Below, piece by piece: positions 24,794-34,371 of a stretch of 53,032 bases of DNA. The first letter of the stretch is position 1, and each line of letters begins with the position of its first letter. This stretch comes from Pseudonocardia sp. N23 (GTDB taxonomy: Bacteria > Actinomycetota > Actinomycetes > Mycobacteriales > Pseudonocardiaceae), in contig NZ_BEGX01000115.1 in NCBI RefSeq assembly GCF_002583555.1, positions 1-53,032 of the forward strand, given 5' to 3'. Position numbers and translations under genes: made by a program. The notes under the pieces are model-generated. The model did no database searches, had not been told where the DNA came from, and saw nothing but the letters and a program-made list of their open reading frames with translations.

Positions 24794-25761
24794 GGGAGTA
24801 GCAGGAGCTTCCCGGTGGTGCGCCGGCCCTCGAGGTCCTCGTGCGCGGCCCGGGCCTCGGCGAGGGCGTAGCGGCCCCCGATCCGCACGTCCAGCGTCCC
24901 GGCGGCGACCTCTCCGTACACGGCCGCTGCCCGGGCGAGCAGGGCGTCGTGGTCGACGATGTGGTCGAACAGCTTCGGGCGGGTCAGGAACACCGAGCCC
25001 TGCGCGTTGAGCCGCTGCGGGTCGACGGGCGGGACCGGGCCGCTGGAGCCGCCGAACAGCACCAGCATCCCGCGGCGGCGCAGGCTCGCGAGGCTCGCGT
25101 CGAACGTGGCGGCGCCGACGCTGTCGTAGGCCACCGCGACCCCGTCGCCGCCTGCCGCGTCGCGGATCGCGCCGGCGAGGTCGTCGACCTCGGTGTAGCG
25201 GATCACCTCGGCGGCGCCCGCGGCGCGGGCGAGCTCCTCCTTCGCCGGCGTCGAGACGGTGGCCACGACCCGGCCGCCCCGCGCGGTGACCATCTGGGTG
25301 AGCAGCAGCCCGACCCCGCCCGCGGCCGCGGTGACGAGCACCGTGTCGCCGGGGGAGACAGGGAAGGTGTCGGTGACGAGGAAATGGGCCGTCATCCCCT
25401 GCAGCAGGGCGCCGACGGCGTGCTCGTCGCTCACCGCGTCGGGGACGGGGACGACCTTCTCGGCGGGCACGGCGATCGCGTCGGCGTAGCTGCCCGCCTG
25501 CTCGCTCCAGGCGACCCGGTCGCCCACCGCGACACCGGAGACGCCCGGCCCGAGCGCGAGGACGCGACCGACCCCCTCCAGACCCGCGATGTAGGGCGTG
25601 GCCATCGGGTAGAGGCCGCTGCGCTGGTAGGTGTCGATGAAGTTCACCCCGGCGGCGGCGACGTCGACGAGCAGTTCCCCGGGGCCGGGCTCCGGTTCGG
25701 CCACGTCGACGAGGGCGAGGACCTCGGGTCCGCCGGGTTCGGTCACCTGGACTGCGCGCAT
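24790..25761 (-). CDS. qor: Zinc-less NADPH:quinone oxidoreductase (Qor family)
   Basis: This 323-residue medium-chain dehydrogenase/reductase lacks the zinc ligands of alcohol dehydrogenases and matches quinone oxidoreductases: GPGELLVDVAAAGVNFIDTYQRSGLYP near residues 26-53, GLEGVGRVLALG, and the coenzyme-binding VTAAAGGVGLLLTQMVTARGGRVVATVST. YDSVG and LVLFGGSSGPVPP follow as usual. It reduces quinones with NADPH; the physiological acceptor is not evident. A qor also lies between ctaB and ctaA-like genes in mycobacteria. Its 5-prime region consists of an 11-bp repeat array just upstream of the GGGAGG ribosome site. Confidence 0.9.
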   Translation of the reverse strand: MRAVQVTEPGGPEVLALVDVAEPEPGPGELLVDVAAAGVNFIDTYQRSGLYPMATPYIAGLEGVGRVLALGPGVSGVAVGDRVAWSEQAGSYADAIAVPAEKVVPVPDAVSDEHAVGALLQGMTAHFLVTDTFPVSPGDTVLVTAAAGGVGLLLTQMVTARGGRVVATVSTPAKEELARAAGAAEVIRYTEVDDLAGAIRDAAGGDGVAVAYDSVGAATFDASLASLRRRGMLVLFGGSSGPVPPVDPQRLNAQGSVFLTRPKLFDHIVDHDALLARAAAVYGEVAAGTLDVRIGGRYALAEARAAHEDLEGRRTTGKLLLLP

Positions 25762-25772
25762 GACGGCCTCCC

Positions 25773-25838
25773 TGCCGATGTGCCTGCCGATGTCGTGCCG
25801 ATGACGTGCCGATGTCGTGCCGATGTCGTGCCGATGAG
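25773..25838. repeat. 11-bp tandem repeat (about 6 copies) upstream of qor
   Basis: The unit TGCCGATGTCG recurs from 25773 (first copy 12 bp) at 25785, 25796, 25807, 25818 and 25829, with one or two changes in some copies. The array ends 12 bp before the qor start codon. The 11-bp period places each copy on nearly the same face of the helix. It could be a protein-binding array or simply slippage-prone DNA. Confidence 0.85.
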
Positions 25839-25926
25839 CTTGCGGTGTGCTGCCTGCCGACGTCCGGGAACGGCGTGCCGGGCGCGGAGCGGTCGCGGAC
25901 CGTCCGGGGCGCGGACGCCGCGACGG

Positions 25927-26958
25927 TCAGGACTCGGGGCGGCCCGCCGACGCGTGGACCGGGGCGCCGTCGGTGCCGGGTGTGCCGTCCACGGCGGCGG
26001 GCGGCGGTGCTGATTCCGGGGGGACGTCGCCGGTCACGCGGTCGTCGGCCGGGACCGGGGCCCGGGTCGCCGTCCACACCGCCGCCGCGGCCGCGGTGAC
26101 CAGCGCCGCACCGAGCACGTGCAGCGACACGAGGGCCTCGGGGACGCCGAGACCGTACTGGATGCCGCCGAGTGCCCCCTGGGCCAGCACGACGCCGACC
26201 AGCCACCAGTAGCGGCGGCGCAGCCGGGCGGGCGCCTTCGTGGCCCACAGCGCGAAGCCGAGCCCGACGACCATGCCGAGGTAGGCGAACAGCAGGTCGG
26301 CGTGCAGCTGCGCGAGGGTCGGGACGCCGATGTCGAGCCGCGGGGTCGCGGCGTCACCCGCGTGCGGGCCCGCCGAGGTGACGAGCGTCCCGGCGACCAG
26401 CAGGGCGCCCAGCACGACCGTCGAGGTGATCACGAGGCCGCGTACGTGCCGGGGGACGACGCGCGTGGTGGGCCCGCCGTCGCGAGCCTCGGCGACGAGC
26501 TCGACGGCGAGCCACACCAGCACGATCGAGGCCAGGAAGTGCGGCATCACGCTCCACCAGGCCAGCCCGACGAGGACGGTGATCCCACCGATGACGGCCT
26601 GCGCGACGACGCCCAGCGGCATCGCGGCGGCCAGCCAGACCAGCCGCGTGCGGCGGGGCCTGGCGCCGAGCGCGGCGAGCAGGCACGCACCCGAGACGAG
26701 CACGACGACGACGGCGAGCAACCGGTTGCCGAACTCCACCCACTGGTGCAGCGGGAGCAGTTCCGGGTGCGCGACCGGGACGATGCTGCCGGGGTTGCAC
26801 TGCGGCCACGTCGGACACCCCAGGCCCGAGCCGGTGACGCGCACGACCGAGCCGGTGACCGCGATGCCGATCTGCGCGACCACGGCGGCGACGGCGAGCC
26901 GTCTCATCAGCACCGGGGGCGTGACGGGCAGGCGGTCGAGCAGGGAGGAACGGGCCAC
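25927..26958 (-). CDS. ctaA: Heme A synthase (CtaA/COX15)
   Basis: CtaA oxidises the methyl group of heme O to the formyl of heme A. The 343-residue protein has eight hydrophobic segments in two similar halves. Conserved features include TGSVVRVTGSGLGCPTWPQC with the extracellular Cys pair C48/C54, H64 and H71 in HQWVEFGNRL, and MPHFLASIVLVWLAV in a later helix. The C-terminus is a Pro/Ala-rich tail. GTG 26958 is chosen because a TACCAT -10 box ends 6 bp upstream; the open frame before it is not membrane-like. Confidence 0.93.
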   Translation of the reverse strand: MARSSLLDRLPVTPPVLMRRLAVAAVVAQIGIAVTGSVVRVTGSGLGCPTWPQCNPGSIVPVAHPELLPLHQWVEFGNRLLAVVVVLVSGACLLAALGARPRRTRLVWLAAAMPLGVVAQAVIGGITVLVGLAWWSVMPHFLASIVLVWLAVELVAEARDGGPTTRVVPRHVRGLVITSTVVLGALLVAGTLVTSAGPHAGDAATPRLDIGVPTLAQLHADLLFAYLGMVVGLGFALWATKAPARLRRRYWWLVGVVLAQGALGGIQYGLGVPEALVSLHVLGAALVTAAAAAVWTATRAPVPADDRVTGDVPPESAPPPAAVDGTPGTDGAPVHASAGRPES

Positions 26959-26964
26959 GGCCCG

Positions 26965-26970
26965 ATGGTA
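26965..26970 (-). promoter_or_regulatory. -10 box of ctaA (leaderless type)
   Basis: On the minus strand TACCAT is followed by 6 bp and then the GTG start of ctaA, the spacing expected for a leaderless transcript. Confidence 0.45.
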
Positions 26971-27159
26971 GGCGGCGACGTCACCGCTCCTCGCACCGCG
27001 GTGGGGTCGGCTCAGCTCGTCGTGGAACGGACGAACCGGGCAACATGCCTGCGGTCGGGGGTCCGCGCGGCACCGCGGCCTGCAGGGCCCCACCGAACGT
27101 GTGCTCGGATCGTCCCGGGGTGCGCCGATCACCCGCTCGATGTCACGGGGTCCGTCGAG

Positions 27160-27196
27160 CGTGTCGTCAGCGCTCCCGACCCGCGCTGACGACACG
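27160..27196 (-). terminator. Strong hairpin downstream of the ABC-2 operon
   Basis: Bases 27160-27173 and 27183-27196 form a perfect 14-bp stem with a 9-nt loop. It lies about 215 bp downstream of the permease stop on the minus strand, and upstream of the ctaA promoter. No U-tract. Confidence 0.6.
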
Positions 27197-27270
27197 TCCG
27201 GTGTCGAGCCGATGTCGGGGAGCACCCACCCGCCCGGGGCTCGCGGGTGAGTGAGCAGCGTCGACGCGGG

Positions 27271-27296
27271 GCGCTGGACACGGGGCGATCCAGCGC
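27271..27296 (-). terminator. Second hairpin downstream of the ABC-2 operon
   Basis: GCGCTGGA (27271-27278) and TCCAGCGC (27289-27296) are perfect 8-bp arms around a 10-nt loop. A second copy of TCCAGCGC at 27302-27309 offers an alternative pairing. It would be met first by transcription leaving the permease gene. Confidence 0.45.
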
Positions 27297-27409
27297 GGCG
27301 ATCCAGCGCGGCAGCAGCGCTCCGGGGCCGGCGCCCACGACACGTCCGGTGCCGGGCGGGGCGCCGCCGAGCGGCGATCCGGGCCGGGAGACCGGGTCGG
27401 GAGCCGGGC

Positions 27410-28200
27410 TCAGGTCAGGCGGACGAGCCGAGCGGCCGCGACCCCGGCGACCACGGCCCACGCGACCAGGACGAGCAGCGGCTGCAGCAGCGATCCGTCG
27501 GTCCCGGCGAGGGCGATCCGCAGCCCCTCGGCGAGCGCCCCCGAGGGAAGCAGCCCGGCGACGGTGGCCAGCCCGGCGGGCAGCGTCGCCAGCGGCACGA
27601 CGATCCCGCCGCCGAGCAGCAGCACGAACCACACGACGTTGGCCAGCGCCAGCACGATCTCGGCGCGCAGGGTCCCGCCGAGCAGCAGCCCGAGCGCGCC
27701 GAACGCCGCGCAGCCCAGCAGGACCAGCACCAGCGCGACACCGACCCCGCCACCGGGACGCCAGCCCAGGGCCAGTGCGATCAGCCCGAGCACGACGACC
27801 TGGACGACGACCGTGCCCAGGACCGCGACGAGCCGCCCCGCGACGAGCAGCCAGCGCGGGAGCGCGGTGGCCGCGAGCCGACGTACCACGCCGTAGCGGC
27901 GGTCGAAGCCGAACGCGATGGCCTGGCCGGTGAACGCCGTCGACATCACGGCGAGGGCGAGCACGCTCGCGAACACGGAGTCGACGCGCGGCGCGGGCAG
28001 GTCGATGATGTCGACGAGGCTGAGCCCGACGAGCAGCACGATCGGGATGAGCAGGGTGAGCAGCACCTGCTCGCCGTTGCGCAGCGCGAGCCGCAGCTCC
28101 AGCGACGACTGCGTGGCGAGCATCCGGCCCAGGTCGCCGCGGCCGGGCCGCGGGGTGAAGGTGCCGGGGGCGAAGCGTCCGGGGGACGGTCTCGACGCGG

Positions 28201-28204
<4 letters not shown>
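27410..28204 (-). CDS. ABC-2 type transporter permease
   Basis: This 264-residue protein has six hydrophobic segments after a ~45-residue polar N-terminus, the standard ABC-2 (DrrB-like) permease. Blocks such as FDRRYGVVRRLAATALPRWLLVAGRL and GGGIVVPLATLPAGLATVAGLLPSGALAEGLR match the conserved inter-helix loop and C-terminal part of this group. The GTG start overlaps the ATPase stop (GTGA). Mycobacteria keep a similar ATPase/permease pair between ctaA-like and mptB-like genes (Rv1457c/Rv1458c, from memory). The cargo is unknown; the coupling to a mannosyltransferase suggests an envelope precursor, which is inference. Confidence 0.85.
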
Positions 28205-29141
<937 letters not shown>

Positions 29142-29145
<4 letters not shown>

Positions 29146-30776
29146 GTCGCGGAGTCTACGGAGCGTGTGCGGGGGTCCGGCCGGTCAGGGCCGCCGCGGC
29201 CCTCGCGAGGGGCCGCTCCGGGCGGGTCGGCGGGCCCACCTGGCGCCCCGGCGCGGCGGCGGACGACGAGGACCGCGGCCACGAGCAGCAGCAACCCGGC
29301 GACGATCGACATGGGCAGCTGGTAGGCGCGGAAGTCGAAGTCGGCGCCGGTGGGCGGCACCATCACGGCGAGCAGCGCGGAGGCGGCGAGCGCGATCCGC
29401 CGGTAGCGGGGGAGCCCGCGGGTGGCGGCGAGCGGGATGGCCGCCCACAGCAGGTACCAGGGGTGCACGACCGGCCCGAGCAGCACGACCGCGCCCAGCC
29501 CCGCTCCGAGCCCGGTGACGGGGTCGACCCGGCCGCGCAGGGTGGCGAACAGGAGCAGCGCGCACAGCCCGGCCGCAGCGAGGCCGCCGATGCCGCGGGT
29601 GAGCATCAGCGTGCTGTCGGTGTGGTCGCCGAGGCCGACGAGGATGCCCAGCTGGCCCGAGAGCTGGCCCAGGTCGGTGGCCAGTGACATCCAGCTGCGG
29701 ATGCTGTTCGCGGTGCCGAGGGTGTGGACCCAGCCGAACCCGAGGCCGGTGGCCCAGCCGAGCACGACGAGGACGGCCGCGGCCACGGCGGCGAGCACGG
29801 CGGCGACGAACGCCACGTCGCGGGCCCGGCCTCCGCGGCGGCGGGCCAGGTACATGCCGAGGAACCCGAGTGCGAGCAGCGCCGGGACCTTGACGGCGGC
29901 GCCCGCGGTGATCAGCGCCGCACCGGGGATCCAGCCGAGGGGGCCGGTGGCCCGCAGCCCGAGCTCGAGTCCGGCGAGCATGAGGCCGATCATCAGTGCC
30001 TCGTTGTGGATGCCGCTGACGAGGTGGAACAGCACGAGGGGGTTCACCGCGCCGAGCCACAGCGCGAGGCCGGGCTCGACGCCGCAGCGACGGGCGAGCT
30101 TGGGCAGCGCCCACAGGACGAGGCCGACACCGGCCAGGGCGAGGACACGGTGCAGGAACAGGCCGAGGACGACGTCGTCGCCCGAGAGCGCGGTGATGCC
30201 GCGGCCGAGCCCGAGGAACAGCGGGCCGTAGGGGGCGGGGGTGTCGCGCCAGATCGTCGGGATCGCGCGGGTCAGCGGGTCGTCGACACCGAGGGCCTGG
30301 GCCGGCCCCAGCAGGTACGGGTCGATGCCACGGGCTGTGATGGCCGACTGCGCGAGGTAGCTGTAGACGTCCTTCGAGAACAACGGCGGCGCCGCGCACA
30401 ACGGCAGCGCCCACAGGATGCCGGTGCGGGCGAGCTGCACCCGGTCGGGCGCCGGGGCGACCGCCCCCTTGTCGTTGAGCATCCGGCCGATCCACAGCCA
30501 CGCGAGGACGAGCATGCCCATCCCCGCGTAGGTGATGGCGATGGCGACCGTGACGTTGCGGCCCGGCAGCCCCAGGATGCGCAGGCCGTTGAGCGGGTTG
30601 GGGACGGGCAGCGCGCCCGCTCCGAGCGCACCGAACGCCATGAGAAGTGCCCCGGTGAGCCCGAACCGGCGGGCGATGCGGGACGGATCCCGGTCGCGTG
30701 GTCGCGTGGGCGCCGGCTCCGGACCGGTGGACGGGACGGCGCCGGGCCCGGACGTGTCGAGCCCCGGTGCGGCCAT
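29142..30776 (-). CDS. mptB: MptB-like polyprenyl-phosphomannose-dependent alpha-(1,6)-mannosyltransferase
   Basis: A 544-residue multi-span (about 12-14 segments) GT-C type glycosyltransferase. The first outside loop carries LFSKDVYSYLAQSAITARGIDPYLLGPAQALG with the acidic SKDVYSY motif typical of MptA/MptB enzymes. AIPTIWRDTPAPYGPLFL and VNPLVLFHLVSGIHNEALMIGLML follow as in that family. Relatives extend the alpha-(1,6)-mannan core of lipomannan using decaprenyl-phosphomannose. ATG 30776 is preferred, with TACCCT 6 bp upstream. The C-terminus is a Pro/Gly-rich tail. It is the first gene of the unit with the ABC transporter and divergent from sufR. Confidence 0.88.
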
Positions 30777-30782
30777 GTCCGG

Positions 30783-30788
30783 AGGGTA
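30783..30788 (-). promoter_or_regulatory. -10 box of the mptB-ABC operon (leaderless type)
   Basis: On the minus strand TACCCT is followed by 6 bp and the ATG of mptB, the spacing expected for a leaderless mRNA. Confidence 0.45.
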
Positions 30789-30835
30789 GCGAGGGGGTCT
30801 GCCGTGACGCCGCTCACCCGAGGGGAGGGGGTGCT

Positions 30836-30871
30836 TTGCCCCCCGGCCGCAAATAAGCAACACTGGTGTTG
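30836..30871 (+). promoter_or_regulatory. sufR promoter with CAAC-N6-GTTG operator
   Basis: CAACACTGGTGTTG at 30858-30871 is an inverted repeat with a 2-bp centre and fits CAAC-N6-GTTG, which I recall as the Streptomyces SufR operator. Its last base is the first base of the sufR GTG. TTGCCC at 30836-30841 and AACACT at 30859-30864, 17 bp apart, would serve as -35 and -10 and place transcription start at the GTG itself. Repressor binding would then cover both -10 and start. Confidence 0.6.
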
Positions 30872-31710
30872 TGAAAACAGCCGGCCGCCCCGACGAGGGA
30901 GAGCGGGCCGTCGTGGATCAGGGGCTCGACCAGTCCTCCTCCACCGACGGCGGTACCCGCCTGGCTGTGGCACGCCTGCTGCTGGAGCAGGGCCCGGTCA
31001 CCGCCGCGGCCGTCGCCTCACAGCTGGAGCTCTCGGGCGCCGCGGTCCGCCGCCACCTCGACGCGCTGATCGCCGACGGGGAGGCCGAGGCGCGCAAGGC
31101 GTCGCAGAAGGCCAACCGCGGGCGCGGCCGGCCGGCGCGGGAGTACCTGCTCACCGATGCCGGCCGGGTCCGTTTCGGCCACGGCTACGACGACCTCGCC
31201 GCCAGCGCGCTGCGCTTCCTCGCCGAGATGGCGGGCGGCAACGCCGTCACCGCCTTCGCCGAGAACCGGGTCGTCGAGCTGCTCGGTCCGCAGGCCGCGG
31301 AGATCCGGCGGGCGGCCTCGCCCGACGCCCGCGCCGACGCACTGGCCGAGGTGCTCACCGCCCGCGGCTACGCCGCACAGGCCCGCGAGGCCGGGCACGG
31401 CGTGCAGCTCTGCCAGCACCACTGCCCGGTGGCCCACGTGGCCGCCGAGTTCCCGGAGCTCTGCGAGGCCGAGACGAAGGCCTTCGCGCAGCTGCTGGGC
31501 ACCCACGTGCAGCGCCTGGCCACGATCGCACGCGGCGATGCCACGTGCACCACACACGTTCCGCTGGAGGACACCTCCGACGTCCTGCGGCGGCTCGGTT
31601 CGGATCACTCCGGGCCGCAGGCAACGGTGCCTGTGCCGCCGGAGGGTCACGCCCTCACGACCACCACTGGGACGACCACCACGGTCCCGACAGGGAGGCA
31701 GCCCGAATGA
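30871..31710 (+). CDS. sufR: Fe-S cluster-sensing suf repressor SufR
   Basis: SufR is a DeoR/ArsR-like winged-helix repressor whose Fe-S cluster controls DNA binding, so the suf operon is induced when clusters are lacking or oxidised. The 279-residue protein has the N-terminal HTH (GTRLAVARLLLEQGPVTAAA, LELSGAAVRRHLDALIADG) and RGRGRPAREYLLTDAG, the wing and post-wing typical of the family. The cysteines C181, C185, C198 and C226 (LCQHHCPVAH ... ELCEAE ... TCTTHV) are placed for cluster binding. The C-terminal tail is Thr-rich. GTG 30871 overlaps its likely own operator. The stop overlaps sufB (ATGA). Confidence 0.93.
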   Translation: MKTAGRPDEGERAVVDQGLDQSSSTDGGTRLAVARLLLEQGPVTAAAVASQLELSGAAVRRHLDALIADGEAEARKASQKANRGRGRPAREYLLTDAGRVRFGHGYDDLAASALRFLAEMAGGNAVTAFAENRVVELLGPQAAEIRRAASPDARADALAEVLTARGYAAQAREAGHGVQLCQHHCPVAHVAAEFPELCEAETKAFAQLLGTHVQRLATIARGDATCTTHVPLEDTSDVLRRLGSDHSGPQATVPVPPEGHALTTTTGTTTTVPTGRQPE

Positions 31711-33143
31711 CGACCGCTCCTGAGGTCCAGCCTCAGCTGACGCAGGAGGAGACGCTCGCGACGCTCGGCCGCTACGACTTCGGTTGGAGTGACCCGGACG
31801 TCGCAGGCACCTCCGCACGTCGCGGCCTGTCGGCCGACGTCGTCGCCGACATCTCCCGGCTGAAGAACGAGCCCGAGTGGATGCTCGAGTTCCGGCTCAA
31901 GGCGCTCAACCTGTTCGAGCGCAAGCCGATGCCGCGCTGGGGTTCCGACCTGTCCGGCATCGACTTCGACAACATCAAGTACTTCGTGCGGTCGACGGAG
32001 AAGCAGGCCACCTCCTGGGACGACCTGCCCGCCGACATCAAGAACACCTACGACAAGCTGGGCATCCCGGAGGCCGAGAAGGCCCGCCTGGTCGCCGGTG
32101 TCGCCGCGCAGTACGAGTCCGAGGTCGTCTACCACCAGATCCGTGAGGACCTGGAGGAACAGGGCGTCATCTTCCTGGACACCGACACCGGCCTGCGTGA
32201 GCACCCGGAGCTGTTCAAGGAGTACTTCGGCTCCGTGATCCCGTCCGGGGACAACAAGTTCTCGGCGCTCAACTCGGCCGTGTGGTCGGGCGGGTCGTTC
32301 ATCTACGTGCCGCCGGGCGTGCACGTCGACATCCCGCTTCAGGCCTACTTCCGGATCAACACCGAGAACATGGGCCAGTTCGAGCGCACGCTGATCATCG
32401 CCGACGAGGGCTCGTACGTGCACTACGTCGAGGGCTGCACCGCGCCGATCTACAAGTCGGACTCGCTGCACTCGGCCGTCGTCGAGATCGTCGTGAAGAA
32501 GAACGCCCGCGTGCGGTACACGACCATCCAGAACTGGTCGAACAACGTCTACAACCTGGTCACCAAGCGCGCCAAGGCCGAGGAGGGCGCGACCATGGAA
32601 TGGGTCGACGGCAACCTCGGCTCCAAGGTGACCATGAAGTACCCGGCCGTGTTCCTCATGGGCGAGTACGCCAAGGGTGAGGTCCTCTCGATCGCTTTCG
32701 CGGGCGAGGGCCAGCACCAGGACGCCGGCGCGAAGATGGTCCACATGGCGCCGAACACGTCGTCGACGATCATCTCGAAGTCGGTGGCGCGCGGCGGCGG
32801 CCGTACCTCCTACCGCGGCCTGGTCCAGGTCAACGCGCGGGCGAAGAACTCCCGCTCGACGGTGAAGTGCGACGCGCTGCTGGTCGACACGATCAGCCGG
32901 TCCGACACCTACCCCTACGTCGACGTCCGCACCGACGACGTCTCGATGGGGCACGAGGCCACGGTCTCCAGGGTGAGCGACGAGCAGCTCTTCTACCTGA
33001 TGAGCCGCGGCCTGACCGAGGACGAGGCCATGGCGATGGTCGTGCGCGGGTTCGTCGAGCCCATCGCGCGCGAGCTGCCCATGGAGTACGCGCTGGAGCT
33101 CAACCGGCTCATCGAGCTGCAGATGGAGGGTTCGGTCGGATGA
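31707..33143 (+). CDS. sufB: Fe-S cluster assembly scaffold SufB
   Basis: SufB with SufC and SufD forms the scaffold that builds Fe-S clusters. The 478-residue protein shows the SufB-specific N-terminus (YDFGWSDPDVAGTSARRGLS, PEWMLEFRLKALNLFERKPMP). The beta-helix carries AVWSGGSFIYVPPGVHVDIPLQAYFRIN, HYVEGCTAPIYKSDSLHSAV, GEGQHQDAGAKMVHMAPNTSS and SRSTVKCDALLVD, whose Cys corresponds to the cluster-forming Cys of E. coli SufB. The M. tuberculosis homologue carries an intein; none is present here. ATG 31707 overlaps the sufR stop, with GGGAGGCAG as ribosome site. Confidence 0.97.
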   Translation: MTTAPEVQPQLTQEETLATLGRYDFGWSDPDVAGTSARRGLSADVVADISRLKNEPEWMLEFRLKALNLFERKPMPRWGSDLSGIDFDNIKYFVRSTEKQATSWDDLPADIKNTYDKLGIPEAEKARLVAGVAAQYESEVVYHQIREDLEEQGVIFLDTDTGLREHPELFKEYFGSVIPSGDNKFSALNSAVWSGGSFIYVPPGVHVDIPLQAYFRINTENMGQFERTLIIADEGSYVHYVEGCTAPIYKSDSLHSAVVEIVVKKNARVRYTTIQNWSNNVYNLVTKRAKAEEGATMEWVDGNLGSKVTMKYPAVFLMGEYAKGEVLSIAFAGEGQHQDAGAKMVHMAPNTSSTIISKSVARGGGRTSYRGLVQVNARAKNSRSTVKCDALLVDTISRSDTYPYVDVRTDDVSMGHEATVSRVSDEQLFYLMSRGLTEDEAMAMVVRGFVEPIARELPMEYALELNRLIELQMEGSVG

Positions 33144-34324
33144 GTTCGTCCGAAACGGTGGCCGCCAACCCGGAGGGCCGCACCTACGGCAGGGGTGGCG
33201 TCCCGCCCGCCGGCGCGATGGAGCGCTTCACCTCCTACGACGTCGAGGCCTTCGAGGTCCCCGGCGGCCGTGAGGAGATCTGGCGCTTCACGCCGATGAA
33301 GCGCCTGCGTGGGCTGCACGACGGCACGGCAGCGTTCGACGGCACCGCCGCGATCGGCGTGACGGGCGGGGACGGCGTCACCGCCGAGACCGTCGGTCGC
33401 GACGACGCGCGGATCGGTCAGGGCGGAATCCCGTCCGACCGGGTCGGCGCGCAGGCCTGGTCGGGGTTCCGCGAGGCCACCGTCGTCACGCTCGACGGCA
33501 CCCCCGAGCCGGTCACGATCACGCTCGACGGCCCCGGTGAGGGCGCCACCGCGGTGGCGCACCTGCAGATCCGCACCACCCCGCACACCCAGGCCACTGT
33601 CGTGGTCGAGGGTCGCGGGTCGGGCGCGCTGGCCGACAACATCGAGTTCGTCGTCGCCGACGGCTCGAAGCTCGTCGTGATCGTCACCGAGGAGTGGGCC
33701 GACGACGCCGTCCACGTCAGTGCCCAGCACATCGCGCTGGGCCGCGACGCGACGATCGTCGCCACGTCGATCGCGTTCGGCGGCGACCTGGTGCGGATCA
33801 GCCCGACCGTCAACTACACCGCTCCCGGCGGGTCCGCGGAGCTGTTCGGACTCGGCTTCGCCGACGCCGGCCAGCACCTCGAGCAGCGGCTGCTCGTCGA
33901 CCACTCGACGCCGAACTGCACCTCGAACGTCCTCTACAAGAACGCCCTGCAGGGCAAGGAGGGCGTCACCGACGCGCACACCGTCTGGATCGGCGACGTG
34001 CTGATCCGCGCGGCCGCCGAGCAGACCGAGACGTTCGAGTTCAACCGGAACCTGGTGCTGACCCCGCACGCGCGGGCCGACTCGGTGCCGAACCTCGAGA
34101 TCGAGACCGGCGAGATCGCCGGCGCCGGCCACGCCAGCGCCACCGGCCGCTTCGACGACGAGCAGCTGTTCTACCTGCAGAGCCGCGGCATCCCCGAGGA
34201 CGCCGCACGCCGCCTCGTCGTGCGCGGCTTCTTCGGCGAGATCCTCAGCCGGATCCCGGTCACCGAGCTGCGCGAGCGCCTCGAGGCCGCCGTCGAGGCC
34301 GAGCTGGCCTTCACCGGCGTCTGA
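33140..34324 (+). CDS. sufD: Fe-S cluster assembly protein SufD
   Basis: SufD pairs with SufB in the SufBC2D complex. The 394-residue protein has a variable N-terminal part, then the SufB/SufD beta-helix with EFVVADGSKLVVIVTEEWADDAVHVS, GLGFADAGQHLEQRLLVDHSTPNCTSNVLYKN and KEGVTDAHTVWIGDVLIRAAAEQTETFEFNRNL (the His in the last block is at the family's conserved position). GEIAGAGHASATGRFDDEQLFYLQSRGIPEDAARRLVVRGFF forms the C-terminal helical signature. ATG 33140 overlaps the sufB stop (ATGA). Confidence 0.96.
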   Translation: MSSSETVAANPEGRTYGRGGVPPAGAMERFTSYDVEAFEVPGGREEIWRFTPMKRLRGLHDGTAAFDGTAAIGVTGGDGVTAETVGRDDARIGQGGIPSDRVGAQAWSGFREATVVTLDGTPEPVTITLDGPGEGATAVAHLQIRTTPHTQATVVVEGRGSGALADNIEFVVADGSKLVVIVTEEWADDAVHVSAQHIALGRDATIVATSIAFGGDLVRISPTVNYTAPGGSAELFGLGFADAGQHLEQRLLVDHSTPNCTSNVLYKNALQGKEGVTDAHTVWIGDVLIRAAAEQTETFEFNRNLVLTPHARADSVPNLEIETGEIAGAGHASATGRFDDEQLFYLQSRGIPEDAARRLVVRGFFGEILSRIPVTELRERLEAAVEAELAFTGV

Positions 34325-34371
34325 GCACCGTCGCCGAGCACCCCACCACAGACCACGGAGTCAACGAACAC

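Larger units (their letters stand above)
26959..27409. other. 451-bp intergenic region between the ABC permease gene and ctaA
   Basis: No gene is supported. Two strong hairpins (27160-27196 and 27271-27296) follow the minus-strand ABC operon. A 15-bp direct repeat ACGACACGTCCGGTG occurs at 27189-27203 and 27337-27351. TCCAGCGC occurs twice (27289-27296, 27302-27309). The ctaA -10 box sits at 26965-26970. Confidence 0.6.

Noticed and set aside
31707..33143. Possible SufB intein as in Mycobacterium tuberculosis
   Set aside because: The SufB frame has normal length (478 residues) and unbroken conserved blocks, so no intein is present.
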